A stretch of DNA of 64,000 nt from Pseudomonas sp. stari2. GTDB lineage: Bacteria > Pseudomonadota > Gammaproteobacteria > Pseudomonadales > Pseudomonadaceae. The position numbers and the translations under genes were made by a program. Positions 50,598-59,704 of the stretch are shown here, one piece after another (the stretch's first letter is position 1; every line of letters starts with the position of its first letter). The stretch covers positions 3,715,501 to 3,779,500 of the forward strand of contig NZ_CP099760.1 of NCBI RefSeq assembly GCF_040760005.1, given 5' to 3'. The notes beneath the pieces were generated by a model. The model saw only the letters and a program-made list of their open reading frames with translations. It searched no databases and was not told the origin of the DNA.

Positions 50598-52028
50598 CTA
50601 CACGCCCGAGGCACTGCCTCGGGCGTTTTGTTTGACTGGGACAGACGAAGTCGCCGGCCCATGCTGACGCGTGGTCACCAGCCCGATAAAGGAAATCGCC
50701 AGCGCCAGGCCAATGGTCGACGTCACTTCCAGGCGATGCTCCGGCGTCAGCATCATCACCGCGAGTGCGGCGCAGATGAACGCCATCACCAGATACGTCA
50801 GCCAGGGAAACAGCCACATGCGAAAGGTCAGCTCGACATTCTGCCGAAGCAGCATCCGCCGCATGCGCAGCTGGGAAACCGCGATCACCAGGTACACCAG
50901 CAACGCAATGGCGCCGGAACTGGCGAGCAAGAATTGAAACAGGCCGGCGGGCATGAAGTAACTGAGCAGCGTCACCCCGGCGCCGATGACGCTGCTGGCA
51001 ATCACCGCCGCCCTCGGCACGCCTGCGCCGGAAGTCACTTTCAACGCGTGCGGTGCATCGCCGCGAAGCCCCAGTGAGAACAACATGCGCGAAGCGATAT
51101 AGATCGACGAGTTCATGCAACTGGCCACGGCAATCAACACCACCACATCGACCATGAATTTGGCGTGGGGAACGCTCATCAATTCCAGTGCGCGCTGATA
51201 GGAACCGACGGACGCCAAAAGCGGGTCGTTCCAGGGCACCACGGAAATCACCACGAAGATCGACAGCAGATAGAACACACCGATGCGCCAGATCACCGAA
51301 CGCGTGGCCTTGGCGATGTTCTGTGCCGGATTGTCCGATTCGGCAGCGGCAATGGTTACCGCTTCCGTACCGATAAAACTGAACATGATGGTGATGAAGG
51401 CGCCAACCACCGCCGACAGGCCATTGGGGGCGAACCCGCCATGTTCTTCCATCAACCGGCTGAGGCCGCTGGCTTCACGCTCGGGAATCCAGCCCATCAG
51501 CACGGCAAAACCCACGCCGATAAAACCGATGATCGCCACGACCTTGGCCATGGCGAACCAGAATTCGAACTCGCCGTACTTGGAGACACTGAACAGGTTG
51601 GTGATCACCAGCAGGATGATCGACACCAGCGCGAACAACCATGCATCGACCTGGGGAAACCACTGATTCAACACATGCCCGGCGGCAAGGGCCTCGATAG
51701 GAATGACCAGCACCCAGAACCACCAGTAGAGCCAGCCAATGGTGAAGCCGGCCCAGCGGCCGATGGCCTGATCGGCGTAGGTGGAGAACGATCCGGTGTC
51801 AGGTCGGGCCACTGCCATTTCACCCAACATGCGCATGACCAGCACCACCAGCAGGCCGGAAAACAGATAGGCCAGCAACACCGCCGGCCCCGCCGCCGCG
51901 ATGGCGTGTCCGGAACCGACAAACAACCCCGCACCGATGATTCCTGCAATTGACAACATGGTCACGTGACGTGGCTTGAAACCCTGCGCCAACTGACCGC
52001 TCGATTCCTTCGAATTCAGGCTGTTCAT
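50598..52028 (-). CDS. GabP/AnsP-type amino-acid permease (APC/AAT family)
   Basis: 476 residues, 12 spans. The first span has the AAT motif IAGIIGAGLFVGSG (about 27-40); EFEFWFAMAKVVAI and FSFIGTEAVTIAAAES are conserved family segments. Most like GABA or proline/aromatic permeases; substrate not fixed. Its last eleven codons double as the terminator of ohr. No partner catabolic gene is close. Confidence 0.9.
   Translation of the reverse strand: MNSLNSKESSGQLAQGFKPRHVTMLSIAGIIGAGLFVGSGHAIAAAGPAVLLAYLFSGLLVVLVMRMLGEMAVARPDTGSFSTYADQAIGRWAGFTIGWLYWWFWVLVIPIEALAAGHVLNQWFPQVDAWLFALVSIILLVITNLFSVSKYGEFEFWFAMAKVVAIIGFIGVGFAVLMGWIPEREASGLSRLMEEHGGFAPNGLSAVVGAFITIMFSFIGTEAVTIAAAESDNPAQNIAKATRSVIWRIGVFYLLSIFVVISVVPWNDPLLASVGSYQRALELMSVPHAKFMVDVVVLIAVASCMNSSIYIASRMLFSLGLRGDAPHALKVTSGAGVPRAAVIASSVIGAGVTLLSYFMPAGLFQFLLASSGAIALLVYLVIAVSQLRMRRMLLRQNVELTFRMWLFPWLTYLVMAFICAALAVMMLTPEHRLEVTSTIGLALAISFIGLVTTRQHGPATSSVPVKQNARGSASGV
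50602..50632 (+). terminator. terminator of ohr within permease 3' end
   Basis: ACGCCCGAGGCA / TGCCTCGGGCGT stem followed by TTTTGTTT. The same bases encode the last residues (ARGSASGV) of the permease on the minus strand. Confidence 0.85.
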
Positions 52029-52301
52029 TGTTTTTGTTGTTCTCTGATGGACGCCTCACCTTACGTGGCTGAACTTGAACGCAAATAGCTCGAGTGCGGC
52101 ATGCCGATGCCTGATTTCGACATGCCCGGGTGACGGTCAGCGAGAAAGACGAGCCTTCGAACTGCTCATGAACGTGGAGCCGATCCCGGGCCTCCCGTAG
52201 CACAATCGAAGCGCCCGAGGATGAACATACGTTCACCAAAAACATCGCCGGATGCGTCTAGTCTGCAGGTTCCAACATAGTGACTACAGGAGTAACCCAC
52301 C

Positions 52302-52463
52302 ATGTTCTCGCACGAAAGTATCCCGCTGATCATCCTTTTCATCATCCTGCTGCTTGGCGTGCTGACGGCTGTTCTGCATCCGGTGCATGCGTTTTTCAGT
52401 TGGCTCAAGAGACGCAAGCAAAGGGCATCGACCGGAGTTGTGAAAGAGGTGGATGTGAGCTGA
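52302..52463 (+). CDS. 53-residue membrane peptide
   Basis: ATG 52302 with AGGAG ten bases upstream opens a 53-codon frame. It has one membrane span (IPLIILFIILLLGVLTAVLH) followed by a basic stretch (SWLKRRKQR). The signal-anchor layout with positive residues after the span suggests the C-terminus is inside. No family recognised. Upstream bases 52029-52301 hold nothing else I can identify. Confidence 0.55.
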   Translation: MFSHESIPLIILFIILLLGVLTAVLHPVHAFFSWLKRRKQRASTGVVKEVDVS

Positions 52464-52514
52464 AGTTGCTTCAGTTTGAATCGGGCGGCATCAGCCTGCG
52501 TTGAGTCCGCCGAC

Positions 52515-52543
52515 AAAAAAGGCCTGCCACATTGGCAGGCCTT
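52515..52543 (-). terminator. terminator of cupin gene
   Basis: AAGGCCTGCCA / TGGCAGGCCTT stem, followed on the minus strand by TTTTTTGTCG. It lies 17 bases past the cupin stop. Confidence 0.88.
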
Positions 52544-52559
52544 GTCAATATCCCGGTGG

Positions 52560-52985
52560 TTATTGCTTGAGGATCAACAACGGCTCGCCCTTCTTGACGA
52601 TGTAAGTCGCCAGTTCCGACCCCTTGTCATTACCGACGTTTTTCGCGATGTGCGCCACGCCTTCCGGGATGAATAGCGAATCGCCGGCCTTCAGCGTCAC
52701 CGGCGCCCGGCCTTCGAGCTGGTATTCGAAGGTGCCGCTGATCACATAGGCGACTTCAACGCCCGGATGCGCATGCCGGGGGGAAGTGATGCCTGGCTCG
52801 AAATCCACTCGAGCCTGAATCACTTCGCGATCCGCTGCGCCCAGATCCTGATGAACCAGATCCGTGCGGCTCAAACCTTGTTGCCAGCTCTTGGCCGGGG
52901 CGGCGGATTGGGTGTCAGCCGCGTGCGCGAGGCCGGTCAATGAAACGAGTGCGGCGGCTGCGGTCATCAAAAGTGTGCGGCGCAT
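52560..52985 (-). CDS. secreted cupin-domain protein
   Basis: 141 residues from ATG 52985 (GAGGG upstream). A signal peptide ends at LAHAAD. A single cupin follows with RHAHPGVEVAYVISG (motif 1 His pair plus Glu) and SLFIPEGVAHIAKNVG (motif 2 His). Periplasmic single-domain cupins of this type are mostly uncharacterised; a metal site is likely. Confidence 0.83.
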   Translation of the reverse strand: MRRTLLMTAAAALVSLTGLAHAADTQSAAPAKSWQQGLSRTDLVHQDLGAADREVIQARVDFEPGITSPRHAHPGVEVAYVISGTFEYQLEGRAPVTLKAGDSLFIPEGVAHIAKNVGNDKGSELATYIVKKGEPLLILKQ

Positions 52986-53116
52986 GGTGTTGCCCTCTCG
53001 GAAGTAGTGAAGTGACGCCTCTACTTTGAGCATGGCATGTACCGGGAATGTGTCCCGATACTGGCGCTTGTTACCTCACTGTGTACGAGCGCGAGATTGA
53101 TACACACGCATACAAC

Positions 53117-54004
53117 TCACACCACCTGCGACAGCCATTGCCTGAAGGCAACGACCTTTTTCGAATTCGCGTTTTCATGGGGCGTGACGAAGTAGAACCC
53201 CGAGTCGGATTTCAGCCGCAGATCAAACGGCGCCACCAGTCTCCCGGCCCGCAAATCATCATCGACGTAGGTCGAGCGCCCGATGCACACGCCCTGCCCG
53301 TCAATCGCTGTCTGCACCGCCATCATGGCCAGATCGAAGGTCAGACGCGGGCCTTTGGCCGTGAGCGGTGGCTGGCCTGCCGCGTGCAGCCAGTCGTTCC
53401 AGTCATTCGCAGTCTGCCCGCTGACGTGCAGCAAGGTGTGCCGGGCCAGATCAGCCGGCGTCTTGATCGGATCCGGCCCGGTGAGCAAACGCGGGCTGCA
53501 CACCGGGAATATCTCGTCGGCCATCAGCCAGTCGGCGCGCAGTCCCGGCCAGTTTCCGTTGCCGTATCGGATCGCTGCATCAATGCCACCCTTGCGAAAG
53601 TCCACCAGTTCAGTGGATGCACTGATGCGCACATCGATCTCGGGAAACGCCTCGCGAAAGGACGGCAGGCGCGGTAACAGCCATTTCGACGCCACGGACA
53701 CCAACGTGCTGATGGTCAGGACACTCTGATTGTCCGCCTCCAGCAAGCGCTCGGTCGAATGGCGCAGTTCCATGAACGCCGAACGTACACCGGGGAAATA
53801 AGCGCTGCCCTCTTCCGTGAGCGCCAATCCGTCCTTCAAGCGCATGAACAGGCGCACGCCGAGTTCATCTTCAAGACGACGGATCTGATGGCTGATAGCA
53901 GTTTGCGTAACGTTCAGTTCTTCGGCGGCGCGGGTGAAACTCAGGTGTCGGGCCGCGCATTCGAAGGCTCGCAATCCGTTGAGCGAGGGCAGTCGGGTGA
54001 GCAT
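53117..54004 (-). CDS. LysR-family regulator (GcvA-like)
   Basis: 295 residues. HTH at LNGLRAFECAARHLSFTRAAEELNVTQTAISHQIRRLEDELG (about 8-50) and a GcvA-type effector domain with ISTLVSVASKWLLPRLPSFR. Divergent from the glutathione S-transferase gene with a 107-base gap, and so probably its regulator. Confidence 0.9.
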   Translation of the reverse strand: MLTRLPSLNGLRAFECAARHLSFTRAAEELNVTQTAISHQIRRLEDELGVRLFMRLKDGLALTEEGSAYFPGVRSAFMELRHSTERLLEADNQSVLTISTLVSVASKWLLPRLPSFREAFPEIDVRISASTELVDFRKGGIDAAIRYGNGNWPGLRADWLMADEIFPVCSPRLLTGPDPIKTPADLARHTLLHVSGQTANDWNDWLHAAGQPPLTAKGPRLTFDLAMMAVQTAIDGQGVCIGRSTYVDDDLRAGRLVAPFDLRLKSDSGFYFVTPHENANSKKVVAFRQWLSQVV

Positions 54005-54111
54005 GGGGTTTCTTCAGTCCATGAGATTTTGTCATACGCTAGCACTGCAGATGTCCTTTGCGAAGCGTCTCCAAAATCCCGGATTCTGGGCTCTCACTTG
54101 AAGGAGAACCC

Positions 54112-54723
54112 ATGAAACTGTACTTCGCACCCATGACCTGCTCGCTGGCCCCGCACATTGTGTTGCGAGAACTGGCGCTGCCGTTCGAGCTGATCAGGGT
54201 CAACAACCAGACCAAGCGCACCGCCGATGGCAGGGACTTTCACGAGATCAATCCGAAGGGTTACGTGGCCGCACTGATGCTCGATAACAGCGAGGTGCTG
54301 ACCGAAGGCCCGGCGATTCTGCAATACCTCGCCGACCTTGACCCTGCACAGAGGCTGGCCCCGGCCAATGGCACCTGGGAGCGCTCGCGTCTGCAGGAGC
54401 ACCTGAATTTCATCAGTTCGGAAATTCATGGCGGCAGCGCGCCGTTGTTCAGCAGCGAAATCCCGGAATCCAGCAAAACGATCTTCAAACACAAACTGTT
54501 CAAGCGACTGGATTACCTGAATCGAATCCTTGCGACTCAACCCTTTCTGATGCAGGCGTTCGGCGTGGCGGATGCCTATCTGTTCACGGTGTTGAAGTGG
54601 TTGCCGACATTCGGCATCGCCATCGAAGACTGGCCAGCGCTGGCAAATTACATGGCACGCATCGCCGAGCGGCCCGGCGTGCGAACTGCAATCGCAGCAG
54701 AGGAAGTCACGCAACCGGTGTGA
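54112..54723 (+). CDS. glutathione S-transferase
   Basis: 203 residues after AAGGAG. The N-terminal thioredoxin-like domain starts KLYFAPMTCSLAPHIVLREL; the EGPAILQYLADL segment is the GSH-binding Glu-x-x-Ala-Ile turn, and the all-helical C-terminal domain has FGVADAYLFTVLKW. Resembles beta-class/YfcG-like GSTs (Cys10 region). Probable target of the divergent LysR protein. Confidence 0.9.
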   Translation: MKLYFAPMTCSLAPHIVLRELALPFELIRVNNQTKRTADGRDFHEINPKGYVAALMLDNSEVLTEGPAILQYLADLDPAQRLAPANGTWERSRLQEHLNFISSEIHGGSAPLFSSEIPESSKTIFKHKLFKRLDYLNRILATQPFLMQAFGVADAYLFTVLKWLPTFGIAIEDWPALANYMARIAERPGVRTAIAAEEVTQPV

Positions 54724-54871
54724 ATCGCCCGGTTGCGTGGTCGTTGCCCGGGGCCAGATTCGGCGCGGCGCAGCGGCAGACCAAAGGTGCATTTCGGGAT
54801 GTGACAGTTGTCGGATGCCCCAACGCGCCTATATTGAAGAAGGTTCAAGCCCTCCTCCCCTCGAGCGCCCC

Positions 54872-55468
54872 ATGGCCACGACCTTTCACCTGATCATCTG
54901 CGAGCATTGCGACTGCGTGTACGAAAAAGCCACGCTCGCCCGCTACCAGAAATCCCTCTGCGCCCGCTGTGGCGGCGTGCTCCAGCGCCACAACAACCTG
55001 AGTGTGGAACAACGGCTGGCCCTGAGTTTCACGGCAGCGATGCTGTGGCTGTTCGCCAATTTCTACCCGGTGATGAGCATCAGCATGAAGGGCCTGAAAA
55101 ACAGCGCGACCCTGTGGGATTCGGTGCTGGCCCTGAGTCAGGGGCCGATCACCTTCATGGCGATGGTCGCGGCGATCTCGATCATCATCGCGCCGGCCTT
55201 TCAATTGGTTTTGCTCATCTGGGTCTTGAGCTTCGCCCTCGCCTCGCGCCGCTCGCCGGCGTTCAAACTGTGCATGCGCTGGCTGGAAGTGCTGCGGCCG
55301 TGGAGCATGCTCGAAGTGTGCCTGCTCGGGGCGATGGTGGCGGTGTTCAAACTGGCGGGCATGCTCGATGTGATCCCCGGCATCGGCCTGTTTGCGCTGG
55401 CCGTGCTCAGCCTGTTGCTGATCCGCGTCGCCGGACGCGACATACGTGATTTGTGGGGCATCCTGTGA
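54872..55468 (+). CDS. PqiA-family membrane protein, first half
   Basis: 198 residues from ATG 54872. A zinc-ribbon-like N-terminus with CEHCDCVY and CARCGGVL is followed by four membrane spans including FANFYPVMSISMKG, diagnostic of PqiA. In E. coli PqiA is one protein with two such halves; here each is a separate gene. PqiA works with PqiB/C in lipid traffic; pqiBC are not in this stretch of the window. Confidence 0.88.
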   Translation: MATTFHLIICEHCDCVYEKATLARYQKSLCARCGGVLQRHNNLSVEQRLALSFTAAMLWLFANFYPVMSISMKGLKNSATLWDSVLALSQGPITFMAMVAAISIIIAPAFQLVLLIWVLSFALASRRSPAFKLCMRWLEVLRPWSMLEVCLLGAMVAVFKLAGMLDVIPGIGLFALAVLSLLLIRVAGRDIRDLWGIL

Positions 55469-56127
55469 AGCGACCACCGACCGCCAGCGAGCTCAACCTC
55501 TGCCTGTGCCACAGCTGCGGACTGGCCTGCGACATGACCGACGAGCCGCACCAGTGCCCGCGCTGCGACGCGCCGCTGCACCGGCGCAAAACCAACTCGC
55601 TGGCCCGCACCTGGGCCTACATGTTCGCCGCCCTGGCGTTTTACGTGCCGGCGAATCTGCTGCCGGTGATGAACACCACCCTGCTCGGCAACGGCGCCGA
55701 CAGCACCATCATGAGCGGTGTGCTGGAATTCTGGGAACACGGTGCGTGGGACATCGCGCTGATCATCTTCATCGCCAGCATCGCGGTGCCGGGGGTGAAA
55801 TTCGTCGCGCTGACTTTGCTGCTGGTTACCGTGCAACGGGACAGTCATTGGGCGCGCAAGGAGCGTTCGAAGCTGTACCGTTTCGTCGAGCTGATCGGCT
55901 ATTGGTCGATGCTTGATGTGCTGGTGGTCGCGCTGGTGGCGGCGCTAGTGAAATTCCAGGCGCTGGGGGATATCGAGCCGCGACCGGGGATTCTGTTTTT
56001 CGGTCTGGTGGTCGTGTTCACGATGTTGTCGGCGATGAGCTTCGACCCGCGCCTGATCTGGGACAAGGCGCTGGCCGAGGAAACGGACGAGCCCCGACAC
56101 TCGAATGAACAAGTGCCGGGGCATTGA
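55465..56127 (+). CDS. PqiA-family membrane protein, second half
   Basis: 220 residues from GTG 55465, overlapping the previous stop by three bases. Two CxxC pairs (LCHSCGLAC, QCPRCDAPL) and four spans with FYVPANLLPVMNT, the second PqiA repeat. Translationally coupled to its partner, so the two should form one heterodimeric unit. pqiB is expected next in many pseudomonads but an SDR gene on the opposite strand follows instead. Confidence 0.88.
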   Translation: MKRPPTASELNLCLCHSCGLACDMTDEPHQCPRCDAPLHRRKTNSLARTWAYMFAALAFYVPANLLPVMNTTLLGNGADSTIMSGVLEFWEHGAWDIALIIFIASIAVPGVKFVALTLLLVTVQRDSHWARKERSKLYRFVELIGYWSMLDVLVVALVAALVKFQALGDIEPRPGILFFGLVVVFTMLSAMSFDPRLIWDKALAEETDEPRHSNEQVPGH

Positions 56128-56137
56128 GTGACTCCAA

Positions 56138-56887
56138 TCAGATCTGCGCAGTGCCGCCGTCGACGAACAACTCGATGCCGTTGACGAAGCTGCTGTCATC
56201 CGAAGCCAGGAACAGCGCCGCCTTGGCAATCTCGCTCGGCTCGCCCAGACGCCCGATCGGCACGATAGACGCCAGTTGATCGAACAGCCCCTGCGTGTGC
56301 TCCGCCGGCACCAGCCCTGCCAGACCTGGGGTGCGCACCGGGCCAGGGCTGATGGCGTTGACGCGGATGCGCCGAGGCTTCAGGTCCAGCAACCATGACC
56401 GGGCGAAGTTGCGTACCGCCGCTTTGCTCGCGCTATAGACGCTAAAGTTTTCTGTGCCTTGCACCGAAGTGGTCGACGAAGTCAGCAGGATCGATGCGCC
56501 ATCACGCAGCAGCGGTAACGCCTTCTGCACCGTGAACAACGTGCCCTTCACGTTGGCGTCGAAAATCCGGTCGAAGTGCTCTTCGGTGATCGCCCCCAGC
56601 GGCAGCATGTCGCCGCCACCGGCATTGGCGAACAGGGTGTCGAGGTGCCCGGCCTTCTCGGCGATTTCGCGGTAAATGCGATCCAGATCGTCCAGTTTTG
56701 CTACATCGCCCTGAATACCGATGGCACGAGGGCCGATGGCGGCGACCGCCTTGTCCAGTTCGGCCTGACGCCGGCCGGTGATGAATACCGTGGCGCCCTG
56801 GGCGACGAACTCCTGCGCCGAGGCCAGGCCGATGCCGGTAGTGCCGCCAGTGATCAGTGCGATTTTGCCTTCTAGTCTGTTGCTCAT
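56138..56887 (-). CDS. short-chain dehydrogenase/reductase
   Basis: 249 residues. Classical SDR: cofactor loop GGTTGIG (14-20), NAGGGDM, catalytic Ser in LTSSTT and YSASK (Tyr and Lys). Arg after the second strand (TGRRQ) predicts NADP preference. Substrate unknown; it is divergent to a LysR gene 166 bases away, probably its regulator. Confidence 0.92.
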   Translation of the reverse strand: MSNRLEGKIALITGGTTGIGLASAQEFVAQGATVFITGRRQAELDKAVAAIGPRAIGIQGDVAKLDDLDRIYREIAEKAGHLDTLFANAGGGDMLPLGAITEEHFDRIFDANVKGTLFTVQKALPLLRDGASILLTSSTTSVQGTENFSVYSASKAAVRNFARSWLLDLKPRRIRVNAISPGPVRTPGLAGLVPAEHTQGLFDQLASIVPIGRLGEPSEIAKAALFLASDDSSFVNGIELFVDGGTAQI

Positions 56888-57052
56888 GATGAATCTCCAG
56901 TAACCGTTTCAAGGAAGGTGACGGGTCGTAGGTGAGCCGTTGGAAGCGACTTTAGGCCGATGGATTGAATTGAAAAATCCGCAAAATCGGTTTTGTTTAT
57001 ACACAGACATGCACAATACTCAGCCCTGTCTTCGATCCTTGAGTGCAGCCCG

Positions 57053-57949
57053 ATGAATCAGTTACTGGCGATCCGCGTGTTCGCCCGCGTCGTGGAAAGC
57101 GGTTCGTTCACCAAAGCCGCCGACTCGTTGAACCAGCCGAAAACCACGGTCAGCAAACTGATCGGGCAACTGGAAAGCCATCTCGGCGTTCGCCTGCTGC
57201 AACGCACCACCCGGCGCCTGACCGTCACCGCCGACGGCGCTTCCTACTACCAGCTGACCCAGCAACTGCTGCATCAACTGGATGACATCGATCAGGGTTT
57301 CAGTCAGGCCCAGGGCTTGCCCCGTGGCCGGATTCGCGTGGACATCGGCGGCTCTACCGCGACCATGCTGGTGATTCCGGAACTGCCGAAGTTCTTCGAG
57401 CGCTATCCGGACATTCAGGTCGATCTGGGCGTCAGCGACCGCCCGGTGGACTTGATCAGCGAGCGCGTCGACTGCGTGATTCGCGGCGGCCCGCTGACCG
57501 AACAGGCTCTCGCCGTGCGCCGCTTGGGCGAAGTGTCCTGGACCACCTGCGCCACGCCCGACTATTTGCAGCGCCACGGCACGCCGATGCACCCGCTGGA
57601 ACTGGCCCAACATCAGATGATCGCTTACCGCTCGGCCTCCACCGGGCGCATTCTGCCGTCGAACTTCCAGCGCAACGGCGAACGCCATCAGATCGAAGGC
57701 AAAGGTCTGGTCAGCGTCAACGAAAGCAACGCGCATCTGGCGGCCGGGTTGGCTGGGCTGGGGATCATTCACACATTCAGCTACACAGTCAGGGCCGCCA
57801 TCGAACGCGGCGAACTGCTGCCGATCCTCACCGACTGGCGCCCGCCGGCGTACCCGTTCCACCTGCTGTATCCGCCGAACCGGCACCTGAGCAACCGCGT
57901 GCGGGTGTTCATCGACTGGCTGGTGGAGCGCTTCGCGCAGGTGGACTGA
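57053..57949 (+). CDS. LysR-family regulator (DhcR/AaeR-like)
   Basis: 298 residues from ATG 57053. HTH LLAIRVFARVVESGSFTKAADSLNQPKTTVSKLIGQLE (about 4-42), then an effector domain starting RGRIRVDIGGSTATM. Members of this subgroup commonly repress a divergent oxidoreductase gene; here the SDR. Confidence 0.9.
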   Translation: MNQLLAIRVFARVVESGSFTKAADSLNQPKTTVSKLIGQLESHLGVRLLQRTTRRLTVTADGASYYQLTQQLLHQLDDIDQGFSQAQGLPRGRIRVDIGGSTATMLVIPELPKFFERYPDIQVDLGVSDRPVDLISERVDCVIRGGPLTEQALAVRRLGEVSWTTCATPDYLQRHGTPMHPLELAQHQMIAYRSASTGRILPSNFQRNGERHQIEGKGLVSVNESNAHLAAGLAGLGIIHTFSYTVRAAIERGELLPILTDWRPPAYPFHLLYPPNRHLSNRVRVFIDWLVERFAQVD

Positions 57950-58049
57950 GCCTCGCTGTCGCGCCGATTCGTCTAACCTGACGTTGCAGCCGCCGACGTT
58001 TTTCCGCAGGCTACGCACCGATCCTGACGCCCATGAAACGGAGATTCCC

Positions 58050-58910
58050 ATGCTCAAACGCACCCTGGCACTGACTGCAGGTCTGGCCCTGTCCTTTTCC
58101 ACCCTGCTGGCCCAGGCCGCAGACGTGTTGAAAGTCAGCGCGATTCCCGACGAGGCCCCGACCGAACTGCTGCGCAAGTTCGAACCGCTGGGGGCTTATC
58201 TGGAGCAGCAATTGGGCATGAAAGTGCAATTCGTTCCCGTGGCCGACTACCCGGCCGTGGTTGAAGCCCTGGCCACCGACCGCCTCGACATGGCGTGGCT
58301 GGGCGGTTTCACCTTCGTCCAGGCACGGCTGAAAACCGATGCCACCACCCCGGTGATCCCGCTGGTACAGCGCGAGCAGGACGCGCAGTTCACCAGCAAA
58401 TTCATCACCGCCGACCCGAACGTGAAAAGCCTCACCGACCTCAAGGGCAAGACCTTCGCCTTCGGTTCGGTATCGTCGACTTCCGGCAGCCTGATGCCGC
58501 GCTATTTCATGCTCAAGGACGGCATCAAACCGGAAACCTATTTCAGCCGCGTCGGTTACTCCGGCGCCCACGACGCCACCGTTGCCTGGGTGCAGGCCGG
58601 CAAGGTCGATGCCGGTGTGCTGAACGCCAGCGTCTGGCAGAAACTGGTGGACGCCGGCAAGGTCGACACCAACAAGGTCAAGGTTTTCGCCACCACCCCG
58701 GCCTACTTCGATTACAACTGGACCGTGCGCGGCACCCTCGACCCGGCGTTGGCAGCAAAGATCAAAAAAGCCTTCCTCGCCCTCGACCCGGCAAACCCCG
58801 AGCAGAAGAAAATCCTCGACCTGCAGGCCGCCAGCCGCTTCATCGAAACCAGCCCGGACAACTACAAAGGCATCGAGGAAGCCGCCCGCGCCGCCGAACT
58901 GCTGAAATGA
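58050..58910 (+). CDS. PhnD-type ABC substrate-binding protein
   Basis: 286 residues from ATG 58050. A signal peptide ends at LAQAAD. PhnD/SsuA-like fold with ADYPAVVEALATDRLDMAWLGGFTFV and GKTFAFGSVSSTSGSLMPRYFM. In pseudomonads such proteins, followed by one ATPase and two permeases, are annotated as phosphonate- or selenate-type oxyanion importers; the ligand is unproven. Stop overlaps the ATPase start by four bases. Confidence 0.85.
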   Translation: MLKRTLALTAGLALSFSTLLAQAADVLKVSAIPDEAPTELLRKFEPLGAYLEQQLGMKVQFVPVADYPAVVEALATDRLDMAWLGGFTFVQARLKTDATTPVIPLVQREQDAQFTSKFITADPNVKSLTDLKGKTFAFGSVSSTSGSLMPRYFMLKDGIKPETYFSRVGYSGAHDATVAWVQAGKVDAGVLNASVWQKLVDAGKVDTNKVKVFATTPAYFDYNWTVRGTLDPALAAKIKKAFLALDPANPEQKKILDLQAASRFIETSPDNYKGIEEAARAAELLK

Positions 58911-59704
58911 CCCTGAGCCTCAAGCAAGTCTTTCTGCACCACGCCAACGGCGTCGAAGCCCTGCGTGGTGTGGATTTGCAGATCAACAGCGGCGATCAGG
59001 TGGCAATCATCGGCCCGTCCGGCGCCGGTAAATCCAGCCTGCTCAACCTGCTGGCCACCGCGATTCGGCCGAGCAGCGGCGACATCGACGTGCTGGGCCA
59101 GCGGGCTTGGCACTTGTCCGCCCGCCAGCGTCAACACCTGCGCGCAAAAATCGGTCTTGTACATCAGGCACCGCCCCTGCCGCCCCGGCAACGGGTGGTG
59201 ACGGCGGTGCTGGCCGGCAAACTCGGGCAATGGAGCCTGGGCAAAAGCCTCGTCAATCTGCTGCATCCACTGGACATCCCCGGCGCACGCGCCGCGTTGG
59301 CGCGGCTGGATCTGGCGGACAAACTCTTCAGTCAATGCCAGCAACTCTCCGGCGGGCAGTTACAGCGGGTCGGCATCGCTCGCGTGCTGTATCAGGCGCC
59401 GGACGTACTGCTGGCGGACGAGCCGGTGTCCGCCATGGACCCGGTCCTCGCCGGGCACACCCTGACCGTCCTGTCGCGCCATGCCCGGGAGCACAACGTC
59501 ACGCTCGTGGCGAGCCTGCACGCGGTGGAACTGGCGCTGGCGCACTTCCCGCGCATCATTGGCTTGCGCGAAGGGAAGATCCTGTTCGATTGCCCGTCCG
59601 ATCACGTCAGCCACGACATGCTCGACAGCCTGTACGCCAACGAACAACTGCAATCCCCGGCGCCGGCCCTGACGCCGCTGATTGTGCAGATTCCACGATG
59701 CTGA
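58907..59704 (+). CDS. PhnC-type ABC transporter ATP-binding protein
   Basis: 265 residues. Walker A GPSGAGKSS (about 35-43), Q-loop LVHQAPPLPPRQ, signature LSGGQLQRVGIAR and Walker B VLLADEPVSAMDP. Resembles PhnC, which powers phosphonate uptake. Second gene of a four-gene operon with overlapping starts and stops. Confidence 0.9.
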   Translation: MTLSLKQVFLHHANGVEALRGVDLQINSGDQVAIIGPSGAGKSSLLNLLATAIRPSSGDIDVLGQRAWHLSARQRQHLRAKIGLVHQAPPLPPRQRVVTAVLAGKLGQWSLGKSLVNLLHPLDIPGARAALARLDLADKLFSQCQQLSGGQLQRVGIARVLYQAPDVLLADEPVSAMDPVLAGHTLTVLSRHAREHNVTLVASLHAVELALAHFPRIIGLREGKILFDCPSDHVSHDMLDSLYANEQLQSPAPALTPLIVQIPRC

